In this document: positions 6,719 to 14,305 of the stretch, in pieces
How the letters are laid out: every line of letters begins with the position of its first letter
How positions within the stretch are numbered: position 1 is the first letter of the stretch
Assembly: GCA_047620505.1 (NCBI GenBank)
Contig: JBLHKS010000128.1
Location: 1-20,486, forward strand
Length of the DNA: 20,486 nt
Source: JBLHKS01 sp047620505
GTDB lineage: Bacteria; Verrucomicrobiota; Verrucomicrobiia; Verrucomicrobiales; DEV007
Direction of reading: 5' to 3'
Position numbers and translations under genes: made by a program
The notes under the pieces: generated by a model
Database searches by the model: none
The model's input: the letters and a program-made list of their open reading frames with translations, nothing else
Told to the model about the DNA's origin: nothing

Positions 6719-7501
6719 TTAGAGATCTGATGCAGATCTCGTTCGTGGCTCAGCTCGGTCCTGAACATGAATCTCATCGCCAGCTGCGTAAAGCTCTTGA
6801 ACCAGCACTCCGCAAATTGAATCTCGGACATCAACTACGACTACAGATCCCACTAATCGATCCCTTCGAAATACATTCATTGGCATTCCAATCTTAACTC
6901 CACTCAACTTGCCCACATTCAGCACAGCAAGCTGTAGATCATCTTTGAAGCTGATCACCTTTGCCTCTTTGATGTCCGCAAGTTCAACCCCTCCCGACTG
7001 ATGGAGATTATCGAAACCAAGAAGTTGATCGACCTCCCGAAGCTCCACCTCTACTTCGGCGCGAATCTCTATGTCGCTGACTGTTGACGCCTTCAAGTAG
7101 CGAATCATCAGTTCAGAAAGTTTTAGCAACTGCACTTCCAGGCGCTTGCCCTGCTCTTTATGGACTTCAATCTCGCTGATCGCCTTTACGGCCCGGTCAC
7201 GAAGAAGATCCGGAGAGCCCAAAGACTCCAATCCCAATCCATCGACTTTCAGCAGCAAATCCGCGTAAAGCTTCCGGAACTTTTCAACTTCTCGATTTGA
7301 TGCAGACAGAGCCTCGCCCATTGGCGTAGCTTGACGCGCTTCCGACTCAAGAAGCTGCCGCTGCAATACTCGGTTCTGCCGTTGAAGCGCATCAATCACA
7401 ACAGCGAACTCCGACTCAGACTCCTGAGCCGACAGCGCAACCCATCCGAACCCAAAAAGCCCAAGAAGGATTGTCCGCAGTAATGAAAAAATGTGCTTCA
7501 T
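6719..7501 (-). CDS. Exported coiled-coil protein with MreC-like C-terminal domain, inserted in the ribosomal operon
   Basis: I do not recognise this 260-aa protein as a named family. Residues 1-25 form a signal peptide with a hydrophobic core (ILLGLFGFGWVAL) and a likely cleavage after ALSA, or an uncleaved anchor. Residues about 30-58, 66-85 and 100-160 are rich in Glu, Leu, Arg and Gln and look like coiled coil. Residues about 178-248 look like beta strands, with LNVGKLSGVKIGMPMNV, then RLVGSVVVVDV and GDEIHV; this resembles the second beta domain of MreC (pattern N-x-G-x-x-x-GV-x-x-GM followed by G-LVG-V), although MreC is longer. It starts 24 bases after rpsS and stops 29 bases before rplV, so it must share their transcript. 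A role in envelope structure or cell shape is only an inference. No good Shine-Dalgarno is seen. Confidence 0.85.
   Translation of the reverse strand: MKHIFSLLRTILLGLFGFGWVALSAQESESEFAVVIDALQRQNRVLQRQLLESEARQATPMGEALSASNREVEKFRKLYADLLLKVDGLGLESLGSPDLLRDRAVKAISEIEVHKEQGKRLEVQLLKLSELMIRYLKASTVSDIEIRAEVEVELREVDQLLGFDNLHQSGGVELADIKEAKVISFKDDLQLAVLNVGKLSGVKIGMPMNVFRRDRLVGSVVVVDVRDSICGVLVQELYAAGDEIHVQDRAEPRTRSASDL
6721..6741 (-). promoter_or_regulatory. Hairpin at the 3' end of the inserted exported gene
   Basis: The last codons of the exported gene contain GAGATCT and AGATCTC (7-base arms, 5-base loop), directly followed in the RNA by the stop codon and an A/U-rich stretch with UUUU. It is terminator-like but its U-run is short and broken. 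It could lower or process the transcript ahead of rplV; this is inferred. Confidence 0.3.
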
Positions 7502-7525
7502 CTTGGCTCTAAATTTCCGGAAAGA

Positions 7526-7807
7526 TCAAACACCTTTGATTTTTGGATTGTGACCACTGTGAGAATTGAATTTTCTCGTCGGCGAAAACTCACCGAGCTT
7601 GTGTCCAACCATGTTTTCCGTCACAAACACTGAGAGGAATTCTCGCCCGTTGTGAACCAAAAAAGTATGTCCCACAAAATCCGGAGTAACCATGGAACGG
7701 CGAGACCACGTTTTGATTGGTCTCTTTTTTCCAGACTCGGTCATCGCGTCAATCTTATCGATCAACTTGACGTCGACAAACGGCCCTTTCTTTAGCGATC
7801 TACCCAT
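7526..7807 (-). CDS. rpsS: 30S ribosomal protein S19
   Basis: S19 sits in the head of the small subunit and contacts the A-site tRNA and 23S rRNA. The 93-aa product is of normal length: MGRSLKKGPFVDVKL, the segment RPIKTWSRRSMVTPDFVGHTFLVHNGREF and the C-terminal VGHKLGEFSPTRKF with HSGH are diagnostic. It lies 27 bases after rplB. In the classical order rplV follows at once; here the exported coiled-coil gene comes between. The ATG at 7807 has no clear Shine-Dalgarno. Confidence 0.98.
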   Translation of the reverse strand: MGRSLKKGPFVDVKLIDKIDAMTESGKKRPIKTWSRRSMVTPDFVGHTFLVHNGREFLSVFVTENMVGHKLGEFSPTRKFNSHSGHNPKIKGV

Positions 7808-7834
7808 ATCAATTAACTTTCAAAAATTCTATAA

Positions 7835-8677
7835 CTACTTCTTCTTCGCATTGCGGCGCTGAACGATCCATTTATCGCTCGGCTTGTGCTTCACGCGAGT
7901 CTTTTGACCCTTTACATGACCCCAAGGGCTCTTGAGGTGCTGACGCCCTCCTCCGGATTTACTCTTACCCTCGCCGCCACCATTCGGATGATCGACTGGG
8001 TTCATGCACATTCCACGAACGGTTGGTCGGATCCCCTTCCATCGTGTCCGCCCTGCTTTCGCAGAACATTCGTTCATGTGCTCAGAATTACCAACGATGC
8101 CGATCGTTGCATAGCATCTCGAATTGATACGGCGGGTCTCGCCTGATGGAAGCCGGATTAGCGCATAATCGCCATCCACTGCCGCAAGAACCGCTGACTG
8201 ACCCGCGCTACGAACAAGCTGCGCCCCTCTTCCCGGCGTTAGCTCCAAGCAGTGAATCGCAGTCGCAGCCGGGATTTTGCCCAGAGGCAGTGAGTTTCCG
8301 ACATTCGGCGCCGCATCCTCGCCCGATTCAATCTTATCTCCGACGCCGAGTTTAACCGGCGCGATAATGTAAGCCCTTTCACCATCCCCATACTCGATCA
8401 GCGCGATTCGCGAGGTCCGATTTGGATCATATTCAATCGCGATGACGGTAGCAACGTCCCCATAGCGACGGCGCTTGAAATCAATAATGCGGTACTTCCG
8501 CTTGTGACCACCTCCGCGATGGCGGCATGTAATTCGGCCGCGATTATTGCGTCCACCCGACTTCTTCAGAGGTCGAGTTAGGTTCTTTTCAGGCTTATCC
8601 TTCGTGATCTCCGAGAAATCCGGTAGATACTTATACCGGCTCGAGGGAGTGAAGGGGCGATGTTTCTTAAGTGGCAT
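7835..8677 (-). CDS. rplB: 50S ribosomal protein L2
   Basis: L2 is essential for subunit association and peptidyl transfer. The 280-aa product has the usual length and the conserved blocks GRNNRGRITCRHRGGGHKRKYR, EYDPNRTSRIALI, the KIPAATAIHCLELTPGRGAQLVRSAG segment, and the C-terminal signature MNPVDHPNGGGEG, whose His at residue 230 corresponds to the functionally important His229 of Escherichia coli. The ATG at 8677 has a good Shine-Dalgarno (AAAGGA, 9 bases upstream). It follows rplW by 19 bases. Confidence 0.99.
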   Translation of the reverse strand: MPLKKHRPFTPSSRYKYLPDFSEITKDKPEKNLTRPLKKSGGRNNRGRITCRHRGGGHKRKYRIIDFKRRRYGDVATVIAIEYDPNRTSRIALIEYGDGERAYIIAPVKLGVGDKIESGEDAAPNVGNSLPLGKIPAATAIHCLELTPGRGAQLVRSAGQSAVLAAVDGDYALIRLPSGETRRINSRCYATIGIVGNSEHMNECSAKAGRTRWKGIRPTVRGMCMNPVDHPNGGGEGKSKSGGGRQHLKSPWGHVKGQKTRVKHKPSDKWIVQRRNAKKK

Positions 8678-8696
8678 GACTCAATATCCTTTCTGA

Positions 8697-8981
8697 CTAT
8701 ACCAATTCGATTGTTTCGCCCTTAGCGAGCTTCACCATTGCCTTTTTCCACTTCGCGGTTCGCCCAAAATCCTGGCGACGCTCTCGCTTCTTTTTGCCCT
8801 GGTAATTCGCGGTGCGCACGGCAACCACCTTCTTACCAAAAAGCTTTTCAACGGCTTCCCTGATTTCGAGCTTATTAGCGCGCGGATCAACCTTAAAAAC
8901 GTATTCGTTATTCATCTCACCAAGAAGTGTAGCCTTCTCGCTGAGCTGAATGGTTTTTATCACCTGGAAAATATCCCTCAT
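8697..8981 (-). CDS. rplW: 50S ribosomal protein L23
   Basis: L23 lies at the tunnel exit and is the docking site of trigger factor and SRP. The 94-aa product has IQLSEKATLLGEMNNEYVFKVDPRANKLEIREAVEKLFGKKVVAVRT, the core of the family, and ends KKAMVKLAKGETIELV. The rplW ATG and the rplD stop TAA share one base (TAATG), so translation is probably coupled; a strong Shine-Dalgarno (AGGAGGA, 6 bases upstream) sits in the end of rplD. Confidence 0.98.
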   Translation of the reverse strand: MRDIFQVIKTIQLSEKATLLGEMNNEYVFKVDPRANKLEIREAVEKLFGKKVVAVRTANYQGKKKRERRQDFGRTAKWKKAMVKLAKGETIELV

Positions 8982-9619
8982 TATCCGTCCTCCTGTTCTT
9001 TCTTGGAAATTACGCCACGCGTGCGTTCCGCCAGACCTTCAAGCGCATCGTCCGTCAGCACAATCTTATCGTAGTGGAGCAGATGCTCGGCATTCACCTC
9101 ACCCGCTGACATCAAAAGAGTCTTCTGGACGTTTCGCCCAGATCGAAACGTCTGCTCGTCAAAATTTCCAATAATCAGGACCTTTTTGGCATCAGTGATA
9201 GCGGCAACCTCTTTAGTGAAACTCTTGGTCTTCCCGTCACCGACTGCAAAACCATCGATAGTCAAGACGTCCTCACTCTCGATCCGGTCCGTCAACGCCC
9301 TGGCAAACGCAAGGCGCCGCACCTTTTTTGTCACCGTTTTGGAATAGTCCTTGGTGTTCCGCGGGCCAAACACAACGCCACCCCCGCGATGAATCGGGGA
9401 GGCGTTTCCGCCCTGGCGAGCACGGCCGGTTCCTTTTTGACGAAACGGCTTTTTGCCAGAATCAGCGACTTCGCCACGAGTCTTTGTGTGCGCAGTTCCG
9501 CTACGACGATTGGCGCGCATCGCAACAATCATATCATGGACCGCTTGACCGCCACGATCATCTTCGATCGTGGTAATCTGCGCCTTTTGAGCATCTGCAA
9601 TGAGAAATGTCTTAGCCAT
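8981..9619 (-). CDS. rplD: 50S ribosomal protein L4
   Basis: L4 reaches into the exit tunnel and, in Escherichia coli, represses the S10 operon. The 212-aa product has the tunnel-loop block KKPFRQKGTGRARQGGNASPIHRGGGVVFGPR that is characteristic of L4, and the C-terminal Rossmann-like half (KKVLIIGNF, KIVLTDDALEGL). It follows rplC by 20 bases and overlaps rplW by one base. The ATG at 9619 agrees with the family; no clear Shine-Dalgarno precedes it. Confidence 0.98.
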   Translation of the reverse strand: MAKTFLIADAQKAQITTIEDDRGGQAVHDMIVAMRANRRSGTAHTKTRGEVADSGKKPFRQKGTGRARQGGNASPIHRGGGVVFGPRNTKDYSKTVTKKVRRLAFARALTDRIESEDVLTIDGFAVGDGKTKSFTKEVAAITDAKKVLIIGNFDEQTFRSGRNVQKTLLMSAGEVNAEHLLHYDKIVLTDDALEGLAERTRGVISKKEQEDG

Positions 9620-9639
9620 CGTAAAAATCAGTTACTAAC

Positions 9640-10287
9640 TTACTTTGATTCTGGTGCGGATTTCTTCTTGGCTGGGCGAATTACGACGTAGCCACCCTTG
9701 GCACCAGGAACTGCACCGCTGACCAGGACGACATTATCATCCGGGCGGATCTTAACCACCTTCAGGTTCTGGATCGTCTTTCGGTAATTTCCGTGACGAC
9801 CTGGCATTTCTTTGCCCTTCCAAACGCGTCCCGGATCGGTGCCGCAACCGATGCCGCCTGGACGCCGGTGCATCATTGACCCGTGAGAAGCAGGCAGTCC
9901 ACCGAAATTATAGCGCTTGTAGACACCTTGAAATCCCTTGCCCTTGGAGGTGCCGATAATATCGATCCATTGGCCCTCCTGAAATGTCTCCAGGCCCGAA
10001 TGGCCGCCTTCTGGAATCTGCTCGTCGCTTTCGACTCTAAACTCCTTCACAAACTTCTTTGGCGTTCCACCGTGCTTTTTTATGTGCCCGGCTTCAGGCT
10101 TATTAAGGCGTTGCTCCTTCTGGTCTTCGTAAGCGACCTGAATAGCTGAATAGCCATCCTTCTCCTGTGTCTTTTTCTGGAGAATAATGTTATCGCTAAC
10201 GTCAATGACAGTCACAGCAATTGCATTGCCATCGTCGTCATAGACGCGGGTCATCCCGACTTTTTTTCCGATTAGTCCAATGCTCAT
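9640..10287 (-). CDS. rplC: 50S ribosomal protein L3
   Basis: L3 starts large-subunit assembly and its loop reaches the peptidyl transferase centre. The 215-aa product begins MSIGLIGKKVGMTRVYDDDG and has TSKGKGFQGVYKRYNFGG, SHGSMMHRRPGGIG (residues 134-147) and PGRVWKGKEMPGRHG. The glutamine methylated by PrmB in Escherichia coli (in GQNQTPG) is not present: the local sequence is GCGTDPG. The ATG at 10287 is the family start and follows rpsJ by 23 bases. Confidence 0.98.
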   Translation of the reverse strand: MSIGLIGKKVGMTRVYDDDGNAIAVTVIDVSDNIILQKKTQEKDGYSAIQVAYEDQKEQRLNKPEAGHIKKHGGTPKKFVKEFRVESDEQIPEGGHSGLETFQEGQWIDIIGTSKGKGFQGVYKRYNFGGLPASHGSMMHRRPGGIGCGTDPGRVWKGKEMPGRHGNYRKTIQNLKVVKIRPDDNVVLVSGAVPGAKGGYVVIRPAKKKSAPESK

Positions 10288-10310
10288 GACGTAGCGCTCT
10301 TCAGTTAAAT

Positions 10311-10619
10311 TTAGACGTTAATCTTGATGTCGACTCCAGCCGGAAGATTGAGCTTCTTCAGCTCATCGACCGTGCGGGCGGTCGGATCCACGATATCAAG
10401 AAGCCGCTTGTGCGTCCGGATCTCGAATTGTTCCGCCGATTTTTTGTTTACGTGCGGCGATCGGTTCACTGAGAACTTCTCGATGCGAGTCGGCAGAGGA
10501 ATTGGCCCGGCAACCCGAGCGCCTGTGCGTTTTGCGGTCTCTACGATATCGCCAGCACTCTTATCGAGGAGCCTGTAATCGTAGGCGCGAAGCCGGATTC
10601 TGATGCGTTGTTTTTCCAT
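10311..10619 (-). CDS. rpsJ: 30S ribosomal protein S10
   Basis: S10 is a head protein of the small subunit and also the NusE antitermination factor partner of NusB. The 102-aa product has normal length and contains RIRLRAYDYRLLDKS, the conserved GPIPLPTRIEKFSVNRSPHVNKKSAEQFEIRTHKRLLDI and the C-terminal LNLPAGVDIKI. It lies 32 bases after fusA with a Shine-Dalgarno (AGGA, 8 bases upstream of the ATG at 10619). Many bacteria have tuf between fusA and rpsJ; it is absent here, which fuses the str and S10 gene sets. Confidence 0.98.
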   Translation of the reverse strand: MEKQRIRIRLRAYDYRLLDKSAGDIVETAKRTGARVAGPIPLPTRIEKFSVNRSPHVNKKSAEQFEIRTHKRLLDIVDPTARTVDELKKLNLPAGVDIKINV

Positions 10620-10651
10620 CGTCGTTATCCTGAAAGTCGTATTTCCCTATC

Positions 10652-12826
10652 TTAGTAGCCGCGTTCTTCGGCGATTTTTGCCGCAACATTCGGCGGCACC
10701 TCTTCAAAATGTGAAGGCTCCATGACGTAGTCGGCACGACCACTCGAGAGCGTCCGAAGCGCAGTGGAGTAATTATCAACCATCGCTGCAAGCGGCACCT
10801 TGGCCTTAATCGCCGAAATCGCAGCGCGAGGATCGATCGAACCTACTTGACCGCGACGACGATTCAAATCTCCAATGATTTCGCCCTGATATTTATCTGG
10901 CGTCGCAATCTCAACAGCCATGATCGGCTCAAGGAGAATTGGCTCGGCGTTTTTGAGTGCCTCTTTCATCGCGTAGATCGCGGCGATCTTGAAATCACAC
11001 TCACTTGAGTCGGTATCATGAAAGGAGCCGCCAACCAACTCGACATGAAGATCAACGACCGGATAACTGGCGAGCACGCCATTAACGAGCGAATCATCGA
11101 TCCCTTCCCAGCAACTGCTGATAAATTCTGACGGAATCACGCCATCACTGATGAGATTCGAATGCGTATAGCCCTCTCCTCGGTCATTTGGACGAACGCG
11201 GAGCTTAACATGCCCGAAGTGACTCGCTGTGCCCGCCTGTTGCTCAAATTTACCCTCACCAGAAGCCTCATTCCGAACTGTTTCGCGATACGCGATACGC
11301 GGCTTGCCAGAATTGGCCATCAGGCCGTACTCACGCTTCATGCGATCAATGATCACCTCCAGATGAAGCTCACCCATACCAGCAATAATGCGCTGGCCAG
11401 TCTCTTCATTTGTCGATACATGAAAAGTCGGATCCTGCTCCTGCATTTCCGCAAGGACCAGCCCGAGCTTCTCTTGATCGGCGGTTGAGCGCGGCTCAAT
11501 CGACATACTGATAACCGGCTCAGGGAAAGTCGGAGGCTCGAGCGCAATTTTGAAACTCAGATCAGCAAGCGTATCGCCCGTCGCTGTCTGCTTCAATCCA
11601 GCGAAGGCAGCGATGTCACCCGAATAGACCGTATCTACGTCAGTGCGATCATTTGCTTGGAGCTTGATAATCCGACCAATCCGAATCTTTTTGTTCGATC
11701 GCGGATTGAAGAGTTGATCACCCTTCTTAATGACGCCGGAATAGACGCGGAAAAAGACCAACTTTTTGACGTGCTGGTCGTTAGCGATCTTAAACGCAAG
11801 ACAACAGGCCTTGGAGTGATCGCTCGTTTTGGTCTTTACGATTTTGCCGGAATCATTCGGATCATGCCCCTCAGCTGGCAACACGTCTAGCGGGCTCGGC
11901 AAATAGTCGATTACGGCATCAAGAACAGTTTGAACGCCCTTGTTTTTGAACGCTGAACCGCCAGCAACAGGAATAATCCGACCAAGTATCGTCTGACGCC
12001 GCAGCGCCCGCTTCAAATCCTCAACTGTAATCTCCTCTTCCTCGAGAAATTTAACGCCAATCTCTTCATCCAAATCAATCAGCTGCTCCTGAACATTCTC
12101 GTAAGCCCGATCGATCATAGGCTGATCAGACTCTGAAATTTCCTCCAATTCGTAAGTCGAACCCAATAGGTCGTCGGAAGTATAAATGATCGCCCTCTTA
12201 TTAAGAACATCATAGACGCCGCGTAACTCGTCTTCAGCGCCAATCGGAATCAGAACGGGACAGGGATTTCCTCCCAGTTTTTCGCGGATTTCACTGACTA
12301 CATTATCGAAGTCAGCCCCGACGCGGTCCATTTTGTTCACGAACGCGATTCGCGGAACATTGTAGCGATTCGCCTGCCGCCAGACTGTTTCGCTTTGCGG
12401 CTGCACTCCTGAGACACCACAAAAAACGGCCACCGCGCCGTCCAAGACTCGCAATGACCGCTCTACTTCAGCTGTAAAATCAACATGCCCGGGAGTATCA
12501 ATAATATTGATCTGCATTTTCTCCCCGGACCAGAGCTTGGTAATATCCTGGTGCGGAACCTGATTCCACTCACAAGTGACAGCTGCCGCCGTAATCGTAA
12601 TCCCGCGCTCCTGCTCCTGCTCCATCCAATCCGTCGTCGCTGCGCCGTCATGAACCTCGCCCATCTTGTGGATCATGCCCGTATAGAACAGAATCCGCTC
12701 AGTCAGCGTGGTTTTACCGGCGTCAATGTGCGCAGCAATCCCGATATTCCGAGTCCTCTCGAGCGGATTTTTCCGCTCGGGATGGTTCGGGTTATCAGTC
12801 TTGGGAGCTGTCGCCACGGCAGGCAT
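10652..12826 (-). CDS. fusA: Translation elongation factor G
   Basis: EF-G is the GTPase that drives tRNA and mRNA translocation. The 724-aa product has all G motifs: G1 AAHIDAGKT at 31-39, switch I with RGITITAA at 74-81, G3 DTPGH at 110-114 and G4 NKMD at 164-167. Domains II to V follow, with GELHLEVIIDRM, YRETV, the domain IV segment HFGHVKLRV and the C-terminal GDLNRRRGQV. There is an N-terminal extension of about 20 residues, and the segment between switch I and G3 is longer than in Escherichia coli by roughly seven residues. The ATG at 12826 lies 50 bases after rpsG; no strong Shine-Dalgarno is visible. Confidence 0.98.
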   Translation of the reverse strand: MPAVATAPKTDNPNHPERKNPLERTRNIGIAAHIDAGKTTLTERILFYTGMIHKMGEVHDGAATTDWMEQEQERGITITAAAVTCEWNQVPHQDITKLWSGEKMQINIIDTPGHVDFTAEVERSLRVLDGAVAVFCGVSGVQPQSETVWRQANRYNVPRIAFVNKMDRVGADFDNVVSEIREKLGGNPCPVLIPIGAEDELRGVYDVLNKRAIIYTSDDLLGSTYELEEISESDQPMIDRAYENVQEQLIDLDEEIGVKFLEEEEITVEDLKRALRRQTILGRIIPVAGGSAFKNKGVQTVLDAVIDYLPSPLDVLPAEGHDPNDSGKIVKTKTSDHSKACCLAFKIANDQHVKKLVFFRVYSGVIKKGDQLFNPRSNKKIRIGRIIKLQANDRTDVDTVYSGDIAAFAGLKQTATGDTLADLSFKIALEPPTFPEPVISMSIEPRSTADQEKLGLVLAEMQEQDPTFHVSTNEETGQRIIAGMGELHLEVIIDRMKREYGLMANSGKPRIAYRETVRNEASGEGKFEQQAGTASHFGHVKLRVRPNDRGEGYTHSNLISDGVIPSEFISSCWEGIDDSLVNGVLASYPVVDLHVELVGGSFHDTDSSECDFKIAAIYAMKEALKNAEPILLEPIMAVEIATPDKYQGEIIGDLNRRRGQVGSIDPRAAISAIKAKVPLAAMVDNYSTALRTLSSGRADYVMEPSHFEEVPPNVAAKIAEERGY

Positions 12827-12876
12827 CAGTTTTCAGTGAACAGAATAAAGAATTACAAAGATTGAGAGAAACCAGC

Positions 12877-13350
12877 TCACCAACGGAAATGAGCGAACGC
12901 ACGGTTGGCTTGCGCCATCTTGTGAGTCTCGTCGCGCTTGCGAACCACTGACCCAGTGTTGTTCGATGCGTCGCGCAATTCGTTTGCGAGAGCGACGTGC
13001 ATCGGCGTTCCGCGACGCTTGCGAGCAGCGGTGACAATCCAGCGCATTGCGAGTGACTCCTGACGCTCGATCGGAACCTCGAGAGGAACCTGGTAAGTCG
13101 CACCGCCAACCCGTCGGCTTTTGACTTCGACACGCGGCTTGGCGTTCTCGATCGCACGTTTGATCGCCTCAAGGGGATCAACGGTCTCAGCACCCTGATT
13201 CACACGGTCGATCGAGGCATAAACAATGCGTTCAGCCAGAGACTTCTTACCGTCTCGCATGATCTTATTAACCAGCGACGAAACCAACTGGCTTTCGTAT
13301 CGCGGGTCGGCCGTTTCCGGCTTTGCGTAAGTTCTTTTTCTTCGTGACAT
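12877..13350 (-). CDS. rpsG: 30S ribosomal protein S7
   Basis: S7 organises the 16S rRNA 3' major domain and lies near the E site; in Escherichia coli it represses the str operon by binding between rpsL and rpsG. The 157-aa product has MSRRKRTYAKPETADPRYES, LVNKIMRDGKKSLAERIVY, the KSRRVGGATYQVPLEVPIERQESLAMRWI core and HKMAQANRAFAHFRW at the end. It follows rpsL after a 104-base gap, the longest inside the str part. The ATG at 13350 is the family start. Confidence 0.98.
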   Translation of the reverse strand: MSRRKRTYAKPETADPRYESQLVSSLVNKIMRDGKKSLAERIVYASIDRVNQGAETVDPLEAIKRAIENAKPRVEVKSRRVGGATYQVPLEVPIERQESLAMRWIVTAARKRRGTPMHVALANELRDASNNTGSVVRKRDETHKMAQANRAFAHFRW

Positions 13351-13454
13351 AGGACAATTCCAGTTCTTGGACTAAAACTTTCGTATCAATAAAGGATATT
13401 CTGTCGGCTGGGATCAGCGGCCGTTGACTCAATCAACAACCCGGTATCCAGAGC
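13351..13454 (-). promoter_or_regulatory. rpsL-rpsG intercistronic leader
   Basis: This 104-base gap is unusually long in an otherwise tight operon. Its RNA contains a small hairpin GTTGA-TTGAG-TCAAC. In Escherichia coli the equivalent gap holds the S7 autoregulatory site. The parallel is by position; I cannot show the S7-binding fold here. Confidence 0.3.
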
Positions 13455-13835
13455 CTAGGATTTATCCTTCGGCCGTTTGGCTCCGTATTTAGATCGACTC
13501 TGGCGTCGTCCATCAACACCAAGGCAGTCAAGAGCTCCGCGAACGATATGATATCGAACGCCCGGCAAATCTTTCACTCGGCCACCGCGCACCAGCACAA
13601 TTGAGTGCTCCTGCAGATTGTGACCTTCTCCGCCGATGTAAGCGATAACCTCTTCCCCATTCGTCAAACGCACCTTGGCGACCTTCCGCAGAGCCGAGTT
13701 CGGCTTCTTCGGCGTGCGCGTCATGACCTGCAGACAAACTCCGCGACGTTGCGGACACGAAGCAAGCGCCGGGGCTTTGCCTTTCCGAATTTTGTCGTGA
13801 CGTCCTTTTCTGACGAGTTGGTTGATGGTTGGCAT
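13455..13835 (-). CDS. rpsL: 30S ribosomal protein S12
   Basis: S12 monitors codon-anticodon pairing in the decoding centre. The ATG at 13835 gives 126 aa, MPTINQLVRKGR onward, with the same numbering as the Escherichia coli protein: Lys43 in TPKKPNSALRK and Lys88 in GGRVKDLPGVRYH, both of the streptomycin-sensitive type, and Asp89, the residue that RimO methylthiolates in some bacteria. A longer open frame upstream is rejected because this ATG has a clear Shine-Dalgarno (AAGGAG, 9 bases upstream). It is the first gene of the super-operon. Confidence 0.98.
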   Translation of the reverse strand: MPTINQLVRKGRHDKIRKGKAPALASCPQRRGVCLQVMTRTPKKPNSALRKVAKVRLTNGEEVIAYIGGEGHNLQEHSIVLVRGGRVKDLPGVRYHIVRGALDCLGVDGRRQSRSKYGAKRPKDKS

Positions 13836-13857
13836 ATTTAAACGCTCCTTAAATAAT

Positions 13858-13899
13858 GAGAAAAACGAGCCCTCTTTCCGGGAAACCCCTGAAAAGGGC
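13858..13899 (-). terminator. Terminator-like hairpin (possible attenuator) in the rpsL leader
   Basis: Reading the minus strand, GCCCT-TTTC at 13899-13891 can pair with GAAA-G-AGGGC ending at 13869 (one bulged G), with an inner GGG/CCC stem, and is followed three bases later by five T residues (13865-13861). This is the layout of an intrinsic terminator. It lies 26 bases or more before the rpsL ATG and downstream of any plausible rpsL promoter, so it may act as an attenuator of the whole super-operon, or terminate transcripts coming from the tRNA gene. Confidence 0.45.
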
Positions 13900-14023
13900 G
13901 GCGAACATAGGGGCGACCTTCGACTTGGCAACCCGAAACTATAATAATTTCGTGAACCCGTTCATCGCCCCATTTTAACCGGGTCTCGCTCTTTAATACG
14001 TTCGCTTTTCAGCTTCCGAAATT

Positions 14024-14098
14024 TGGTAGCAGGAGGGAGATTTGAACTCCCGACCTTAGGCTTATGAGTCCTCTGCTCTACCCCTGAGCTATCCTGCC
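14024..14098 (-). tRNA. tRNA-Met (CAT), elongator type
   Basis: A 75-base cloverleaf with encoded CCA: acceptor GGCAGGA/TCCTGCT (first pair G-U), D stem GCTC/GAGC, anticodon loop CTCATAA, variable loop AGGTC, T stem GGGAG/CTCCC around TTCAAAT. The initiator marks (C-A mismatch at 1-72 and three G-C pairs in the anticodon stem) are absent, so it is not the initiator. The anticodon stem is imperfect, with A-G at 31-39 and G-A at 27-43. A tRNA-Ile with modified CAT is the alternative; Met is favoured because the acceptor pairs 4-69 and 5-68 are not C-G. It reads in the same direction as the ribosomal operon. Confidence 0.9.
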
Positions 14099-14110
14099 AA
14101 AGTGCGGACG

Positions 14111-14141
14111 GGCATAGTGCGGATTTCCGGGGAAAAGTCAA
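14111..14141 (-). promoter_or_regulatory. Candidate promoter of the tRNA-Met gene
   Basis: On the minus strand TTGACT (14141-14136) is followed after 19 bases by TATGCC (14116-14111), or after 17 bases by ACTATG. A start near 14104 would put the transcript start about six bases before the mature tRNA. The -35 is good and the -10 is weak. It could also feed the ribosomal operon. Confidence 0.4.
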
Positions 14142-14215
14142 CTCCGATTTCAGGTTGGGAACTTCTGGCGGGAGTCCTTCGTTTTGGGCAGATCGAACCG
14201 CCATTTCTTTGTTCG

Positions 14216-14228
14216 CCAGCAGCTGCTG
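14216..14228. repeat. Palindromic repeat copy 1 (CCAGCAGCTGCTG)
   Basis: This copy matches 13 of 14 bases of the palindrome CCAGCAGCTGCTGG, with the perfect 12-base core CAGCAGCTGCTG. It lies in the gap between the tRNA gene and the response regulator, about 78 bases before the regulator's start. Confidence 0.7.
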
Positions 14229-14305
14229 ACTGAGGTTTCTCCCACGGCAACGTTTTCGTAACATCGATCTTCTTGAGTCTGGCTGCACCGACCGTTGTTT
14301 GCGGC

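Noticed and set aside
11108..11121. CCAGCAACTGCTGA in fusA as another palindrome copy
   Set aside because: It differs within the core, breaks the symmetry and encodes ordinary EF-G residues; a chance near-match.
13836..13931. N-terminal extension of S12 to 158 aa
   Set aside because: The extension covers the terminator-like leader, and the ATG at 13835 has a clear Shine-Dalgarno and the family N-terminus.
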